From Ypsolopha sequella (lineage: Eukaryota > Arthropoda > Insecta > Lepidoptera > Ypsolophidae): a DNA stretch of 64,000 nt. Location of the stretch: the NCBI GenBank assembly GCA_934047225.1, contig OW203989.1, positions 2,331,977-2,395,976 of the forward strand, given 5' to 3'. Below are positions 10,516 to 19,916 of the stretch, in pieces. A program made the position numbers and the translations under genes. The notes below the pieces were generated by a model. It was not told where the DNA came from, did no database searches, and saw only the letters and a list, made by a program, of their open reading frames with translations. Within the stretch, counting starts at the first letter, position 1. The number at the start of each line of letters is the position of its first letter.

Positions 10516-11270
10516 TACTATTTCTTGCACTTTTTTTTCACTTCTCAGTACAAAGTGGTCCGATCAGCTGACTCAGTTTGTATGGACAAGTGAAGAAAAA
10601 GTTCGCGCAAAAAAAGTAGGTACTTTGCAAGTGGAATGTGAATCACCTCCAAAATTACTTTCCATTTAAATTGAAAGACCTTATATAATATTTTTGTAGA
10701 TATTACAGCCTTTCAGCTTTGATGCCCTAGATCGATATGATATTTGAAACCGGTTGGGTGTAAAGTAGAAAATATATTGTGTAAAAGTGGATTTTCTTCA
10801 AGATGCTTTCCAAATTTCACCAAGTGCCGGAAATTGCAAGTAAAACTACATATATGTGAAATTAGGATTTTTAATCAATTTAAATCTACTTAATTTATCT
10901 AGTTACTAACACTTAATTATCATACATTATAAATCATAAGTCTGTTTTCGCATGGTACATTGTGAATTGTATACATTATTTTTGTTGGTTAATTTATCTT
11001 TATTTCATGGTACGAGGATTCGACCACAGGTCGCGGCACGATTTTTGATTGCTCAGCAAAAGTGGTAGAGGACTAGCGCATGTATTCATTCGTGCACAAA
11101 ATTACTAAGTGCGATAGAGAAAAAATTACTAGCGCAGGTTCTTTCCGTGGCGAAGTATTTTATTTATCTTTAGCTGGATTGTTGTTTGGGAGTTTGTTAT
11201 AGTTATTTTCCTGATCTTTTCGTTCAGTGTGGTCAGTATATTATGTTGATCTATTTAAATATCCCTATTA
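10516..11270. other. Non-coding, small repeat fragment only
   Basis: Contains a short segment (about 10695-10735, CAGCCTTTCAGCTTTGATGC then CTAGATCG) that recurs inverted at about 32470-32505 and partly at 33010-33045. Otherwise nothing recognised. Confidence 0.4.
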
Positions 11271-11285
11271 TCGTTTTTAATTTTC

Positions 11286-11291
11286 TTTATT
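11286..11291 (-). terminator. Candidate poly(A) signal for the Osiris gene
   Basis: TTTATT on the + strand is AATAAA on the - strand, 293 nt after the Osiris stop codon. ATTAAA overlaps nearby at 11276-11281. No closer canonical hexamer was seen. Weak without transcript data. Confidence 0.35.
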
Positions 11292-11583
11292 TTTGCAATT
11301 TTCGTTATTACTTAAAAGACTCCTGTTTCAAAGATTTGTTAAAAAATAAAGTTATCAATAAATTTATAACAGCCATATACTAATTACACAATCACATTCT
11401 CTCACACACAATACTCGTATTAGTCTCTATACATAAATAAATTCCATTACTTACACGGTATTTACACAGAGGTTTACGAAACCTATTTCACTATTTGGTT
11501 TGCTCGACATTAAAACGCGTGGGTCGACTTTTTATCGTAATCTTGAGGTCGTTTCTCGTTCCGGATTACCAGTATTTTTTGCT

Positions 11584-12345
11584 TCATTGGTAGGCATTGT
11601 ATGCAAGTTCCTGTGCATCCTCCTTGGGTTCAGCCTCTCTTCGGTGGCGGGCGGCGTAGGCAGCGGCGTCCCAAGGTCCATGAGCGGCGATCTCGGGGTG
11701 CGAGTTGTCTGCCGAGATCTTCTTGCAAAGCTGGAAGATAGCCAAAGCGATGGAGACGACGAAAGAGAAGAATGACAGCTGAACAGCGTTCCAGGCCTTC
11801 AGACCGAGGACTCCGAGGGCCAGGGGGATAAGGGTCATGGCCTTGAGAAGGACGAAGACCAAGATTGGCATGATGATTTTCTTGAGCTTGGCTTTGCGGG
11901 CTTCCCCGACAGCGCGCGCACCTTCACTGGCGAATTTAATTTTCAGGCTGAGTTCTTCTTTATCGAGGTTTCTGGGGCTGACGGTAACCTTGGTGTCGAC
12001 GATTGGGAGGGCGAAAGTGACGTCATGGGACTGAATGAAGTTCTCGATGTTGTCAAAGAAGTCGCTGGAGGATCGGCCGATCACGTCGTTGCTGGCGTCG
12101 TTCTTGGTCACTTCCACTGAGTCGGTTAGCTGGAAGGTTTCCTTGTTAAAAATGGTATCCAGCAATGACATGAGCTTGTACTTGATGCAGGCGGTCGGGT
12201 CAGCCCCCTCTGAACAGCCGGACCTCATCTCCTCGACCATACCATCCATGGGAGTTCCCTTCCAGAATCCTGACTTCGCTGGTTGGGCCACCGCGCACCC
12301 AAACAAGGCTAGAGTCACCAAGCAGACAACTTTGCAGAACGCCAT
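11584..12345 (-). CDS. Osiris family protein (DUF1676), single exon
   Basis: A 253-residue secretory-pathway protein of the insect-specific Osiris family. Osiris proteins are expressed in cuticle-secreting epithelia and linked to cuticle and trachea formation, with vesicle or membrane localisation. Residues 1-21 form a signal peptide (MAFCKVVCLVTLALFGCAVA). The paired cysteines (Cys44, Cys53) precede the typical IKYKLMSLLD helix. The DUF1676 region follows. A hydrophobic block forms one or two membrane segments (about 157-182 and 186-206). A tail ends AQELAYNAYQ, matching the family's conserved AQ.LAY..Y motif. There are no frame defects, and the length is typical. Osiris genes normally sit in a conserved cluster, yet no second member is seen here. 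I cannot assign the paralogue number with confidence. Confidence 0.95.
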   Translation of the reverse strand: MAFCKVVCLVTLALFGCAVAQPAKSGFWKGTPMDGMVEEMRSGCSEGADPTACIKYKLMSLLDTIFNKETFQLTDSVEVTKNDASNDVIGRSSSDFFDNIENFIQSHDVTFALPIVDTKVTVSPRNLDKEELSLKIKFASEGARAVGEARKAKLKKIIMPILVFVLLKAMTLIPLALGVLGLKAWNAVQLSFFSFVVSIALAIFQLCKKISADNSHPEIAAHGPWDAAAYAARHRREAEPKEDAQELAYNAYQ

Positions 12346-12370
12346 TTTTTTCTTTGCTCCTGCTGTTCAC

Positions 12371-12425
12371 TGAACGACGGTTTATCAGATTGTGACAGTT
12401 CTATCAAGAAACCTCGCTTTTTATA
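12371..12425 (-). promoter_or_regulatory. TATA promoter of the Osiris gene
   Basis: On the - strand TATAAAAAG (12425-12417) lies 32 nt upstream of a TCACA initiator-like site with its A at 12393. This gives a 47-nt 5' UTR before the ATG at 12345. A second TCAGT initiator-like word falls at 12373-12369. A focused TATA promoter fits a strongly, transiently expressed cuticle gene. The spacing is read directly, but usage is inferred. Confidence 0.65.
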
Positions 12426-12439
12426 CAGCTATTTCAAAT

Positions 12440-13400
12440 TCAGAACAAGTGTGTAGTTCCGGTACGTATTGAGGATCCAAGGCGTCTTACTACCTTGTAT
12501 CGCCTGCCAGGGAAAGTTATTTGATACGAATCCTTGTTGCACTTACAGATCCAAAGAGTAGTAAGTGTTACCAAATCATTTGAAGCACCTGTCGTTTTCA
12601 AATCGGCAGTATCATGCGCCTTTTCTGTAGTTTGTGACACCATTCCTTTGGGTGGTTTCATTTCTTTGTCTCGCTTGTTCTTATTGGTAATTCATCAGTC
12701 GTAAGCGAGAAAGTGATTGTGTGAAGTAGTCCAGTGTTTGGTATGGGCAGGAGTAGCTAAACTGATATGTTTTTTGCATACAAATTCGTGTATTAGGTGG
12801 TAAACGTCATTATACTTGAATCTTTAGAGATAATTGTTGCTGATAAGGGTACTTAGAAGTGGAAAGTAAATAAATATAAATACATTTTATCTACATTACA
12901 CACTTACATTGGCATCGGCCCGCGATCACAAAACATAAAAAAAAATCATGAAAGTTTGAACGAAAACATGAAACATTTAAAAAAGACTTACAAGTTATAA
13001 TATAAAACATTGAAAAAGAACCCTAAAAACATGGTAAATTACAGCAATATAAATAGTTTTGAGACCTTTGGATTTTTTCGAGTTTCTGGAAAATATCCGA
13101 CTTTTATCGGTTTTTATGGCGCTATTGCTCTAAATTACTTTGGTGTTATTTTTTATTACTAACTACTAACCTATACTCGCAAAATACCAAGCAATTAGGG
13201 GGTATTTAGAAAACTAATATTTATTACAAATTTTCACCGTGTCGAAGTAAGTATTGTCAGGGATCTTTTGCCTTATATGGTTTAAAAAAAAATGTACTGG
13301 ACCAAACTAGTAGTGGAAAAATTGCAGAATTCAATATGGTACAACACTTTTAAATTTACGGAGTAAAAAAGTTGATATTTCAATTATTAACACAACATAA
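12440..13400. other. Non-coding, nothing recognised
   Basis: Upstream flank of the Osiris gene. A 73-codon - strand frame at 12661-12440 has no recognisable features. Any Osiris enhancer would plausibly lie here, but I see no specific site. Confidence 0.4.
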
Positions 13401-13404
13401 CATA

Positions 13405-13545
13405 AGACTGATGACGGGCAGTGGTGTCACTGGTGCGAGGGTTCCGGCACCGCGCTCACCAACCCGCCTGCCCAGCGTGTGGGAGTACCGCCGGGAGTGG
13501 CAAAGTCCTGGAAAGGCAGTGGACGAACTAGGCTGATGGATGGAT
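13405..13545 (+). repeat. Dispersed repeat copy (partner at 51735-51925)
   Basis: GGTTCCGGCACCGCGCTCAC, then AACCCGCCTGCCCAGCGTGT, then GTGGACGAACTAGGCTGATG occur here and, in opposite orientation, at 51755-51905. The copy here lacks two short internal stretches found at 51.8 kb. It looks like a decayed LINE-derived repeat common in Lepidoptera. Confidence 0.7.
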
Positions 13546-14204
13546 ATCATAATCAAATCAAATCAAATCATTTATTATCAGGCATCTGTGGCCCATGGAT
13601 AAATACCTTACAAACTAAAATATATACAAATACATAACACTTTGAACTGTCCCGTGCCACTTGTCCGCGGAAGCGACGGAACACCACGCCCTGCGGCCAA
13701 AAGTTTTCCTCCATGACGAGGTGCAGAAAGCAGCCCGGTACTCGCACCACAAACGCAACTGCACCCTCGGCGGGTACCCTGTCTTTTGGCGCACGTACTC
13801 CGCGATGTCATCCGCCTTAGTGGTGTCGTGCAGGCGGGAGATGTACTGTACACCGGCGTGTTCGGCTTAGCTCTATAGGAGCTCTGCCACAGCGGTTCTG
13901 AGTCGCTCGAGGTTGGCTTCCTCCTTTGCACCGTCACGAAACGATCCTCATTAGCCCGGTTCAATGCCTTTTCTGGCACGGGCTTCGTGCTGGGCTGGGA
14001 GCGGCAGGGACGCTCGCGGTAACGCTGGCGAAATCTCGATGATGAGGCTTCGCCAGAGCTGCAGACACGGGCTGCGGGGCGGGGCGAGGAGCTCGTGCGG
14101 CGCTGCGTGGAGGGGCCGGGGGGACGGGTGCGGGGCTGTAGCAGCTGTAGGGTGCACATGTGCTGTATTTTGGATTCCAAATTACGATTATGTGAAATCA
14201 TAAT
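13546..14204 (-). pseudogene. LINE ORF1-type C-terminal fragment with 3' tail and target duplication
   Basis: Read on the - strand, one frame gives YISRLHDTTKADDIAEYVRQ then KTGYPPRVQLRL. After a frame change, another gives FVVRVPGCFLHLVMEENFWP then QGVVFRRFRGQ. This is the C-terminal domain of a gag-like ORF1 common to arthropod non-LTR elements (pattern ..F..SF.V.V......FWP.GV..RRFRG). About 90 nt later the element ends in AATAAATGATTTGATTTGA, a pentamer-repeat tail. ATTATGAT flanks both ends (14204-14197 and 13553-13546), consistent with an 8-bp target-site duplication. No ORF2 lies between ORF1 and the tail, suggesting a non-autonomous or internally deleted copy. Confidence 0.65.
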
Positions 14205-14261
14205 TTCAAAAAGATTAGCTTTAATAAATAAAAATACAGAATAAAAAGCGATTTTTTAGAG

Positions 14262-14425
14262 ACCTTCTGCGTGCTTCGGATGTCCCTGTTGGTCAATTTG
14301 TGCCCGAATTACGACGACAGGGCGTGAGCCGGTGACAGCAGCACCCATCACGTTTAGGATGTAATAATCGTCGATGAAAAGCGGGTATACCAAGTGTGGA
14401 CTGTGTACACCCTCTCGAGGATTAA
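14262..14425 (-). repeat. Repeat fragment related to 55380-55455
   Basis: Read on the - strand, TCATCGACGATTATTACATC, then CGTGATGGGTG, then ATTCGGGCACAAA parallels CACCGACGATTATTACGTCC.. CGTGATGAGTG.. CTTCGGGCACAAA at 55.4 kb. One - strand frame is open for about 70 codons, but the similarity to a non-coding SINE region argues against a gene. Confidence 0.45.
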
Positions 14426-14429
14426 TGTC

Positions 14430-15068
14430 GAGACGAGATTTTTGATTTAGAATTTGTGCTTTGAAAGTACGACATACTCAAAAATAAAAATTCGTGTCTT
14501 TTTTGCAAAGAATGGGTTTTTCACTTTTATTTTGTCTAAGGTTTTTCATTTTTTCTTATTTTGATGTAGTAAATATAAGTGAAACTCATTAAATATCAGA
14601 AAAAAGCTGCGTGCTTTCAACCCTAGCATTAAAATTTTCCGTAGGCCGCACGAATATTCCCATAGTTTAATTCCTAAAAGGTTTTTATATATATTATTAT
14701 AATCCAATGAATAATTATATAATCTGTCAAATCAGTCGGGAACAAATTATTATAAATTTATCTTTATAGCAAAGGACACATTTCTAAACAGCATTTTCTC
14801 AAGTAATAAAAACCGGCCAAGTGCGTGTCGGGCCACGCCCAGTGTAGATTTCCGTAGTTGCCCTGCACAATATGTGGACTTCTTCTCCAAGTACATTTTA
14901 TAAGTTTGTCGACTAATACAGATCAGCAAGAAAAATTTGTTCACTTTATGAATGTTACAAACTAGAAAAGATGAATCAGAAACAAATTTCAAGTAAACAA
15001 ATATGTTTGATATGTCCATCGATATCTTGTAACTACTTGATACAGTAGCTTGTAATGCACATGCTTTA
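14430..15068. other. Non-coding with one dispersed-repeat fragment
   Basis: At about 14808-14840, AACCGGCCAAGTGCGTGTCG is the start of the widespread lepidopteran 'ccggtcaagtgcgagtcgg' repeat (other pieces at 15625 and 54272). Nothing else recognised. Confidence 0.45.
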
Positions 15069-15134
15069 TAGTAGTGTAATGTTACATTTATAGTAGTGTA
15101 ATGTTACATTTATAGTAGTGTAATGTTACATTTA
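15069..15134. repeat. 24-bp tandem repeat, about 2.75 copies
   Basis: TATAGTAGTGTAATGTTACA followed by TTTA is repeated head to tail without differences. Confidence 0.9.
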
Positions 15135-15624
15135 ATGTCTCACGTACGTAATACGTACACTTTCTGTTCTGCACTTTGAATCCAAAATACCAGCCTACAA
15201 GTGTATTTTCGAATTTAGAATTGTCTTTTTCAATATTATTGTTACATCGGCTTATTCTAAGTATTTCCAGTATGAACCTCGTAATAAGTCGGTTTCGAAG
15301 CAATAACAGATTTGAAATAATAATAGAAATATCAACTTTTTAACTTAGTAAATTTAGAAGAACCATACTGTTTTGAATTCTGCAGTAAATTGACACTTTT
15401 CCAAATTAGTGTACCAGCTTGGTACAGCAATTTTTTATCTCCACAAAAGCTTTGATTTTTTATATTCAAAGCACAAAACGCAATAGATGACTGACAGACA
15501 TACTATCGCCACAGAAAAACGTAGTATTACATTTTTTATTCTAATAATCCCCTAATTGCTTTGCTTGTTATTTCTGAAGTGTAGTTTAGATAACGTAACT
15601 ACTTCAGAGTATTCAATAAATAAT

Positions 15625-15838
15625 TTGGACTCGCGCACAAAGGGTTCCGTACCACCACACAATACGGGTACGGATCCCTAAAAATATTACGATAAATAAT
15701 AACAATATGTATAGATGCCATAGCAACATTGTAGCAGCAAAAACAAGGCACTAAAATGGTAGCGCCTGGCAAACAATTCGCGGCTCCCACTGGGTACAGA
15801 ACCCTATATTTTTCCTGTAATGTTTACATAATCACCTA
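15625..15838. repeat. Left part of an old dispersed repeat split by a MITE
   Basis: GGACTCGCGCACAAAGGGTT at 15628 and TTTTTCCTGTAATGTTTACA at about 15808 match the order seen at 54275-54390. The right part resumes at 16837 (TTTTTCGGTACACTCGTTTC then GGAGATAAGG). The foldback element 15841-16834 was therefore inserted into this older repeat. Confidence 0.6.
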
Positions 15839-15840
15839 TA

Positions 15841-16834
15841 CAGGATGGAAAAAATTTAAGGGCCCTGGAGGGGAACTACCTTAAATTCTTTAATTAGCTC
15901 ATTTTACTGAAAGGAAACATTCCTTTGTTTTTTAAAAGAAACAAAACTGCATTCAAAGATCTTCTTTGCTTGTCTCACCCGGGAATCGAAACAACCAAAA
16001 ATTAAAAAAATTAACCCTCACTATTTTATTATACGAATCGGTAGGATTATTATTCAGGATAATATTTGTCTTACTTTATTAACAATACCTAGTACTGTTC
16101 ACTTGTAACAAGTAAATCAAAATCAAAATCAAAAATGACACGTTATAATTTTCTTATCTCTCTAACATCCAAAGACATCGTATGAAGTAAAAGCTTGCTA
16201 ATGTTATTTTTCTTAACTAAGTATCTTGTTGGAGACTTCGATAAGAAAATCGTTAAATGGTAATAATAAATCTATGCACAGGACAATTCCTTCTTGCACT
16301 AGGCGTACTGATGAAAAGTTTAAAAAGGGAACGTATTTTTTTTTCCAACGCGGAGCAACAAATTTGAAGTTCGATCGGTAACTTTCAACATTTTTAAAAT
16401 CGATAAAAGAATTTGTTCGAATTTCAAATTTTGTTTTGTTTTGCTTTCATTTCATGCTGTCATTGTGTAATAATGGCGTATCATTATTACATTACAAGTG
16501 AACAGTACTAGGTATTGTTAATAAAGAACTTGTAATAAATATTCAATTTCATGGGTATCTCGTACAACAGATGAGTGTAAGATGTAAAATGTGTATTAGA
16601 CACATTTTACCCCGAACAATAATCCTACCAATTCGTATAGTGAAATAGCGAGGGTTTATTTTTTTTATTTTTGGTTGGTTCGATTCCCTGGTGAGACAAG
16701 CGAATTTCAGAAGATCTTTGAATGAAGTTTTGTTTCTTTTAAAAAAATAGGGGAATGTTTCCTTTCAGTAAAATGAGCTAACTAAAAGATTTAAGGTAGT
16801 TCCCTTTCAGGGCCCTTAAATTTTTTCCACCCTG
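15841..16834. mobile_element. Large foldback element A (TA target, 994 bp)
   Basis: Ends CAGGATGGAAAAAATTTAAG and, inverted, CAGGGTGGAAAAAATTTAAG are flanked by TA (15839-15840 and 16835-16836), as in Tc1/mariner-type insertions. The inverted arms are very long: about 270 bp on the left (to GTTCACTTGTAAC near 16110) and a matching but longer right arm (from about 16490). Each arm holds a GGTTCGATTCCC-type word (left arm GGGAATCGAAAC, right arm GGTTCGATTCCC) resembling a tRNA B box. No transposase frame is present. Confidence 0.75.
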
Positions 16835-16836
16835 TA

Positions 16837-17090
16837 TATTTTTCGGTACACTCGTTTCGGAGATAAGGAGGGGGGGGGGCATGATAATTGATAACGTTAA
16901 AAATGTTTTTTTTTTGTATCGGGACCGCCCTTGGGTTTGTTATTTTTTAAATTATTATATTTGCCGTGAAAAAGAGCATAGTAAAAAGTATTCTGTGAAA
17001 ATTTCAACTGGCTGCCTAAAACGGCTGAAGCTGTAGACCCATGTGACAGACGGACAGACACACAACTCAAGTACTGGGAGTTCTATAGAG
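16837..17090. repeat. Right part of the old dispersed repeat split by foldback element A
   Basis: TTTTTCGGTACACTCG, then GGAGATAAGGAGGGGGGG, then a stretch ending GTGACAGACGGACAGACACA. The same order occurs at 54404-54450 (TTTTTCGGTCCACCAC then GGAGATAAGGGAGGGGGG). Confidence 0.6.
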
Positions 17091-17580
17091 GTTGACTAGT
17101 GGGACACATTTATTCTTTAAGCTCTTAAGTAAGCTGTGTAAGTGCTCTATAGCACGCTATACCACCTATACCACCGATTTGAGCACACATTATTCAGCCT
17201 TAAGTTCACAAGAGGTACACGGTAGCAGAATAGTAGCACTTTAATGGTAGTTTAAGAGAGAACAGGTGGTCTTAAAGAGGATCAACGACACTATAATAAG
17301 ATTTCGTGTGGTTCTTCAAACAGACAAGAGAGTTGTAAAAAGTAACAAGTGAACAATTTTACGGCGTCTATAGTAATTAACGCTCACAAGTGTACCCTAA
17401 AAACCATTAGTAGGTCGCTTTGTCTCCAATTTATCTCTTGAGTATCACATTTAATAATAAATATTTATTTTTAATTAGAATACGCGCAAAACATTCTGCT
17501 CGTGAGTGTCTAGCCATTTTTAAAGTGCGATTTTATTACTTCTGGTAAGTACTCTGTTGTTTATTATGTTCTATTCCACA

Positions 17581-18056
17581 GGGCGTCCCATGGCTATGCT
17601 ACATGGAGGGAAAGTACCTTAAATTTTGTAGATGGAACATTTTACTGAAAGAAGACATTATTTTAATTTCAAAAACAATTTAAAATGAATTCATATTTTT
17701 TTTTAATAGTTACATGGTTGAACCGGGAATCGAACCCGCTACATAAGAAAAATAATTACCCTGTAGCTTTATCGTACCGATCGAAAGGCTTCATTATAAG
17801 GATTCTTTTTTGCTAAATAACATAGTGTCAGAAATAAAAGGAAGACCATGAATTTTAACATTTTGAATACAAAACTAATAAATTTTTCTCGTGTAGCGGG
17901 TTCGATTCCCGGTTCAACGATGTAACTATTTAAAAATCTATGAATACAGTTAAAATTGTTTTTTAAATTAAAATAATATTGTCTTCTTTCAGTAAAATGT
18001 TCTATCTACAATATTTAAGGTACTTTCCCTCCATGTGGCATAGACATGGGACGCCC
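17581..18056. mobile_element. Foldback element B, related to element A (476 bp)
   Basis: GGGCGTCCCATG at the left end is mirrored by CATGGGACGCCC at the right end. Arms of roughly 170 bp follow, sharing with element A the order 'ACCTTAAAT - TTTTACTGAAAG - CCGGGAATCGAAC'. The right arm carries GCGGGTTCGATTCCCGGTTC, a strong match to a tRNA B box. The left arm carries its inverse. A-box-like words are not obvious. The target duplication is not clear. No coding capacity is present. Confidence 0.7.
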
Positions 18057-18218
18057 TCCCAAGTAGCACCTAAGCGGTATAACGAGCGTTACAAATGCCG
18101 CTTAAGAGAGATTTATAACGGCTTAACCATCATAAGCAAGCGCTACAGTAGCGATAGAGAACTTCTCAATCACTTCTATAACACCGAAAAGGGCCCACTT
18201 TATACGGGCCTTAACGAC

Positions 18219-18540
18219 ACAAAGGCGCGTGAAAAGTGATTGTAGGACCTAAAAGATATATAATAAGGTCTTCTACCACCTTTATAGAATTTGCACACAT
18301 ACAAAGGCGCGTGAAAAGTGATTGTAGGAGGTAAAACATATATAATAAGTTCTTGTAGCACCTTAATAGAATATGTACATATACAAAGGTGCGTGAAAAG
18401 CGATTGTAGGAGGTAAAAGAAATACAATAAGTTCTTGTACCACCTTAATAGAATATGCACATATACAAAGGTGCGTGAAAAGCGATTGTAGGAGGTAAAA
18501 GAAATACAATAAGTTCTTGTACCACCTTAACAGAATTTAA
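18219..18540. repeat. 82-bp minisatellite, four copies
   Basis: Units start with ACAAAGGYGCGTGAAAAG at 18219, 18301, 18383 and 18465, each exactly 82 bp apart, with a few substitutions that accumulate along the array. The third and fourth units are most alike. Confidence 0.92.
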
Positions 18541-19210
18541 ACATGATTGCGACGTGACTGTTACACTGAAATAAATCTCAAGTGTTTTTTTATTACATTT
18601 TCAATAGCATGAGTGAAAGGAATATATGTTCTTAGATGATTAAAAAGTGATCGGATAAATGTCAATAATGGACGAATAGATATAGGTAAATAATTGGAAT
18701 GAATTTTCACTCAAATACGTAAAAAACTAGTGCGAGCATCAGGTTACTGACAAAATATGCATTCATTTAGCTAAATATTTCATGCGCTTGCGAAACTCGT
18801 GGAATTTTTAGTCATTTATATTATTCAAGTGCAATAATTTTTTTAGGTTAACTTGTAATTTCTTCTCAAATGAGGCATTAGGACTTTTTGTGATTTTATT
18901 ACAGCATTACATGTAAAATGGGTATGTTTATTTTTTAAATTATGGCCTGAGGTAAGAAAAGTGATCGATTTTTCGACATGATTAATCTCTTTATCAAAAA
19001 CTGTAATGGCGGCTTGCTACAACTGGCTTAGAAGTTTACTATATCCATTTAAACGGTTTAAGAAGTAGAAAGGCGCTAGTGACCACTATTACAACGCTTT
19101 GGGATCAACAATCACCGTACTATGGAGTATTTTTACTCTTTTTGGGGTACAGAAGCGCTTGAATTCTTCTTTTTAGCCCTTAAACAGTTCAAGATATAAC
19201 GTTGTACAAC
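18541..19210. other. Non-coding, nothing recognised
   Basis: AT-rich DNA between the 82-bp array and the GATGAC array. No supported feature. Confidence 0.4.
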
Positions 19211-19211
19211 G

Positions 19212-19375
19212 TTGATGATGATGATGATGATGATGATGACGACGATGACCATGACGATGACGCTGACGATGACGTTGACAATGACGTTGACGATGACGTT
19301 GACAATGACGTTGAAGATGACGATGACGATGACGTTGATGATGACGTTGACGATGACGATGACGATGACGTTGAA

Positions 19376-19411
<36 letters not shown>

Positions 19412-19531
19412 CATGACGATGACGCTGACGATGACGTTGACGATGACGTTGACGATGACGTTGATGATGACGTTGACGATGACTGTGACGATGACGGTGA
19501 CGATGACGATGACGATGATGATGACGTTGAA

Positions 19532-19566
<35 letters not shown>

Positions 19567-19728
19567 AGATGACGTGACGATGACGTGACGATGACGATGA
19601 CAATGACGGTAACGATGACGCTGACGATGACGTTGACAATGACGTTGACGATGACGTTGACGATGACGGTGACGATGACGTTGAAGATGACGATGACGAT
19701 GACGTTGATGATGACGTTGACGATGATG
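19212..19728. repeat. Degenerate GATGAC/GTTGAC array, left part
   Basis: Imperfect hexamer array built from GATGAC, GTTGAC, GGTGAC and AAGATGAC words. Very long open frames run through it on both strands (poly-Asp, Met-Thr and Val-Ile), but these follow from the 6-bp period and are not evidence of a gene. It resumes on the far side of the retrotransposon. Confidence 0.95.
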
Positions 19729-19916
19729 GATAGGTGTGTGGGTAGTCTTATGCTACACACATAAAAATATAATTCAATACAAATTAATTCATTTTTATTA
19801 TTTACAAGTACAATTTTAATGTCATAATCAGTGCATTTTATACTGGACCCCTAATTCACCTGGACAAATTGAAATTTCACTGATAACTTCACTGGAACAT
19901 CACTTTTAGTTCAAAG

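Noticed and set aside
11500..12373. + strand frames opposite the Osiris gene (91, 65 and 112 codons)
   Set aside because: Antisense shadows of the high-quality Osiris coding sequence, with no features of their own.
18219..18540. CRISPR-like regular spacing
   Set aside because: Whole 82-bp units are repeated, with no unique spacers between short repeats. It is a minisatellite.
19133..19760. Long frames encoding poly-Asp, Met-Thr or Val-Ile/His-Arg repeats through the GATGAC arrays (also 24499-25140)
   Set aside because: They arise because a 6-bp-period array without stops is open in several frames on both strands. No start context, domain or splice signal supports a gene.
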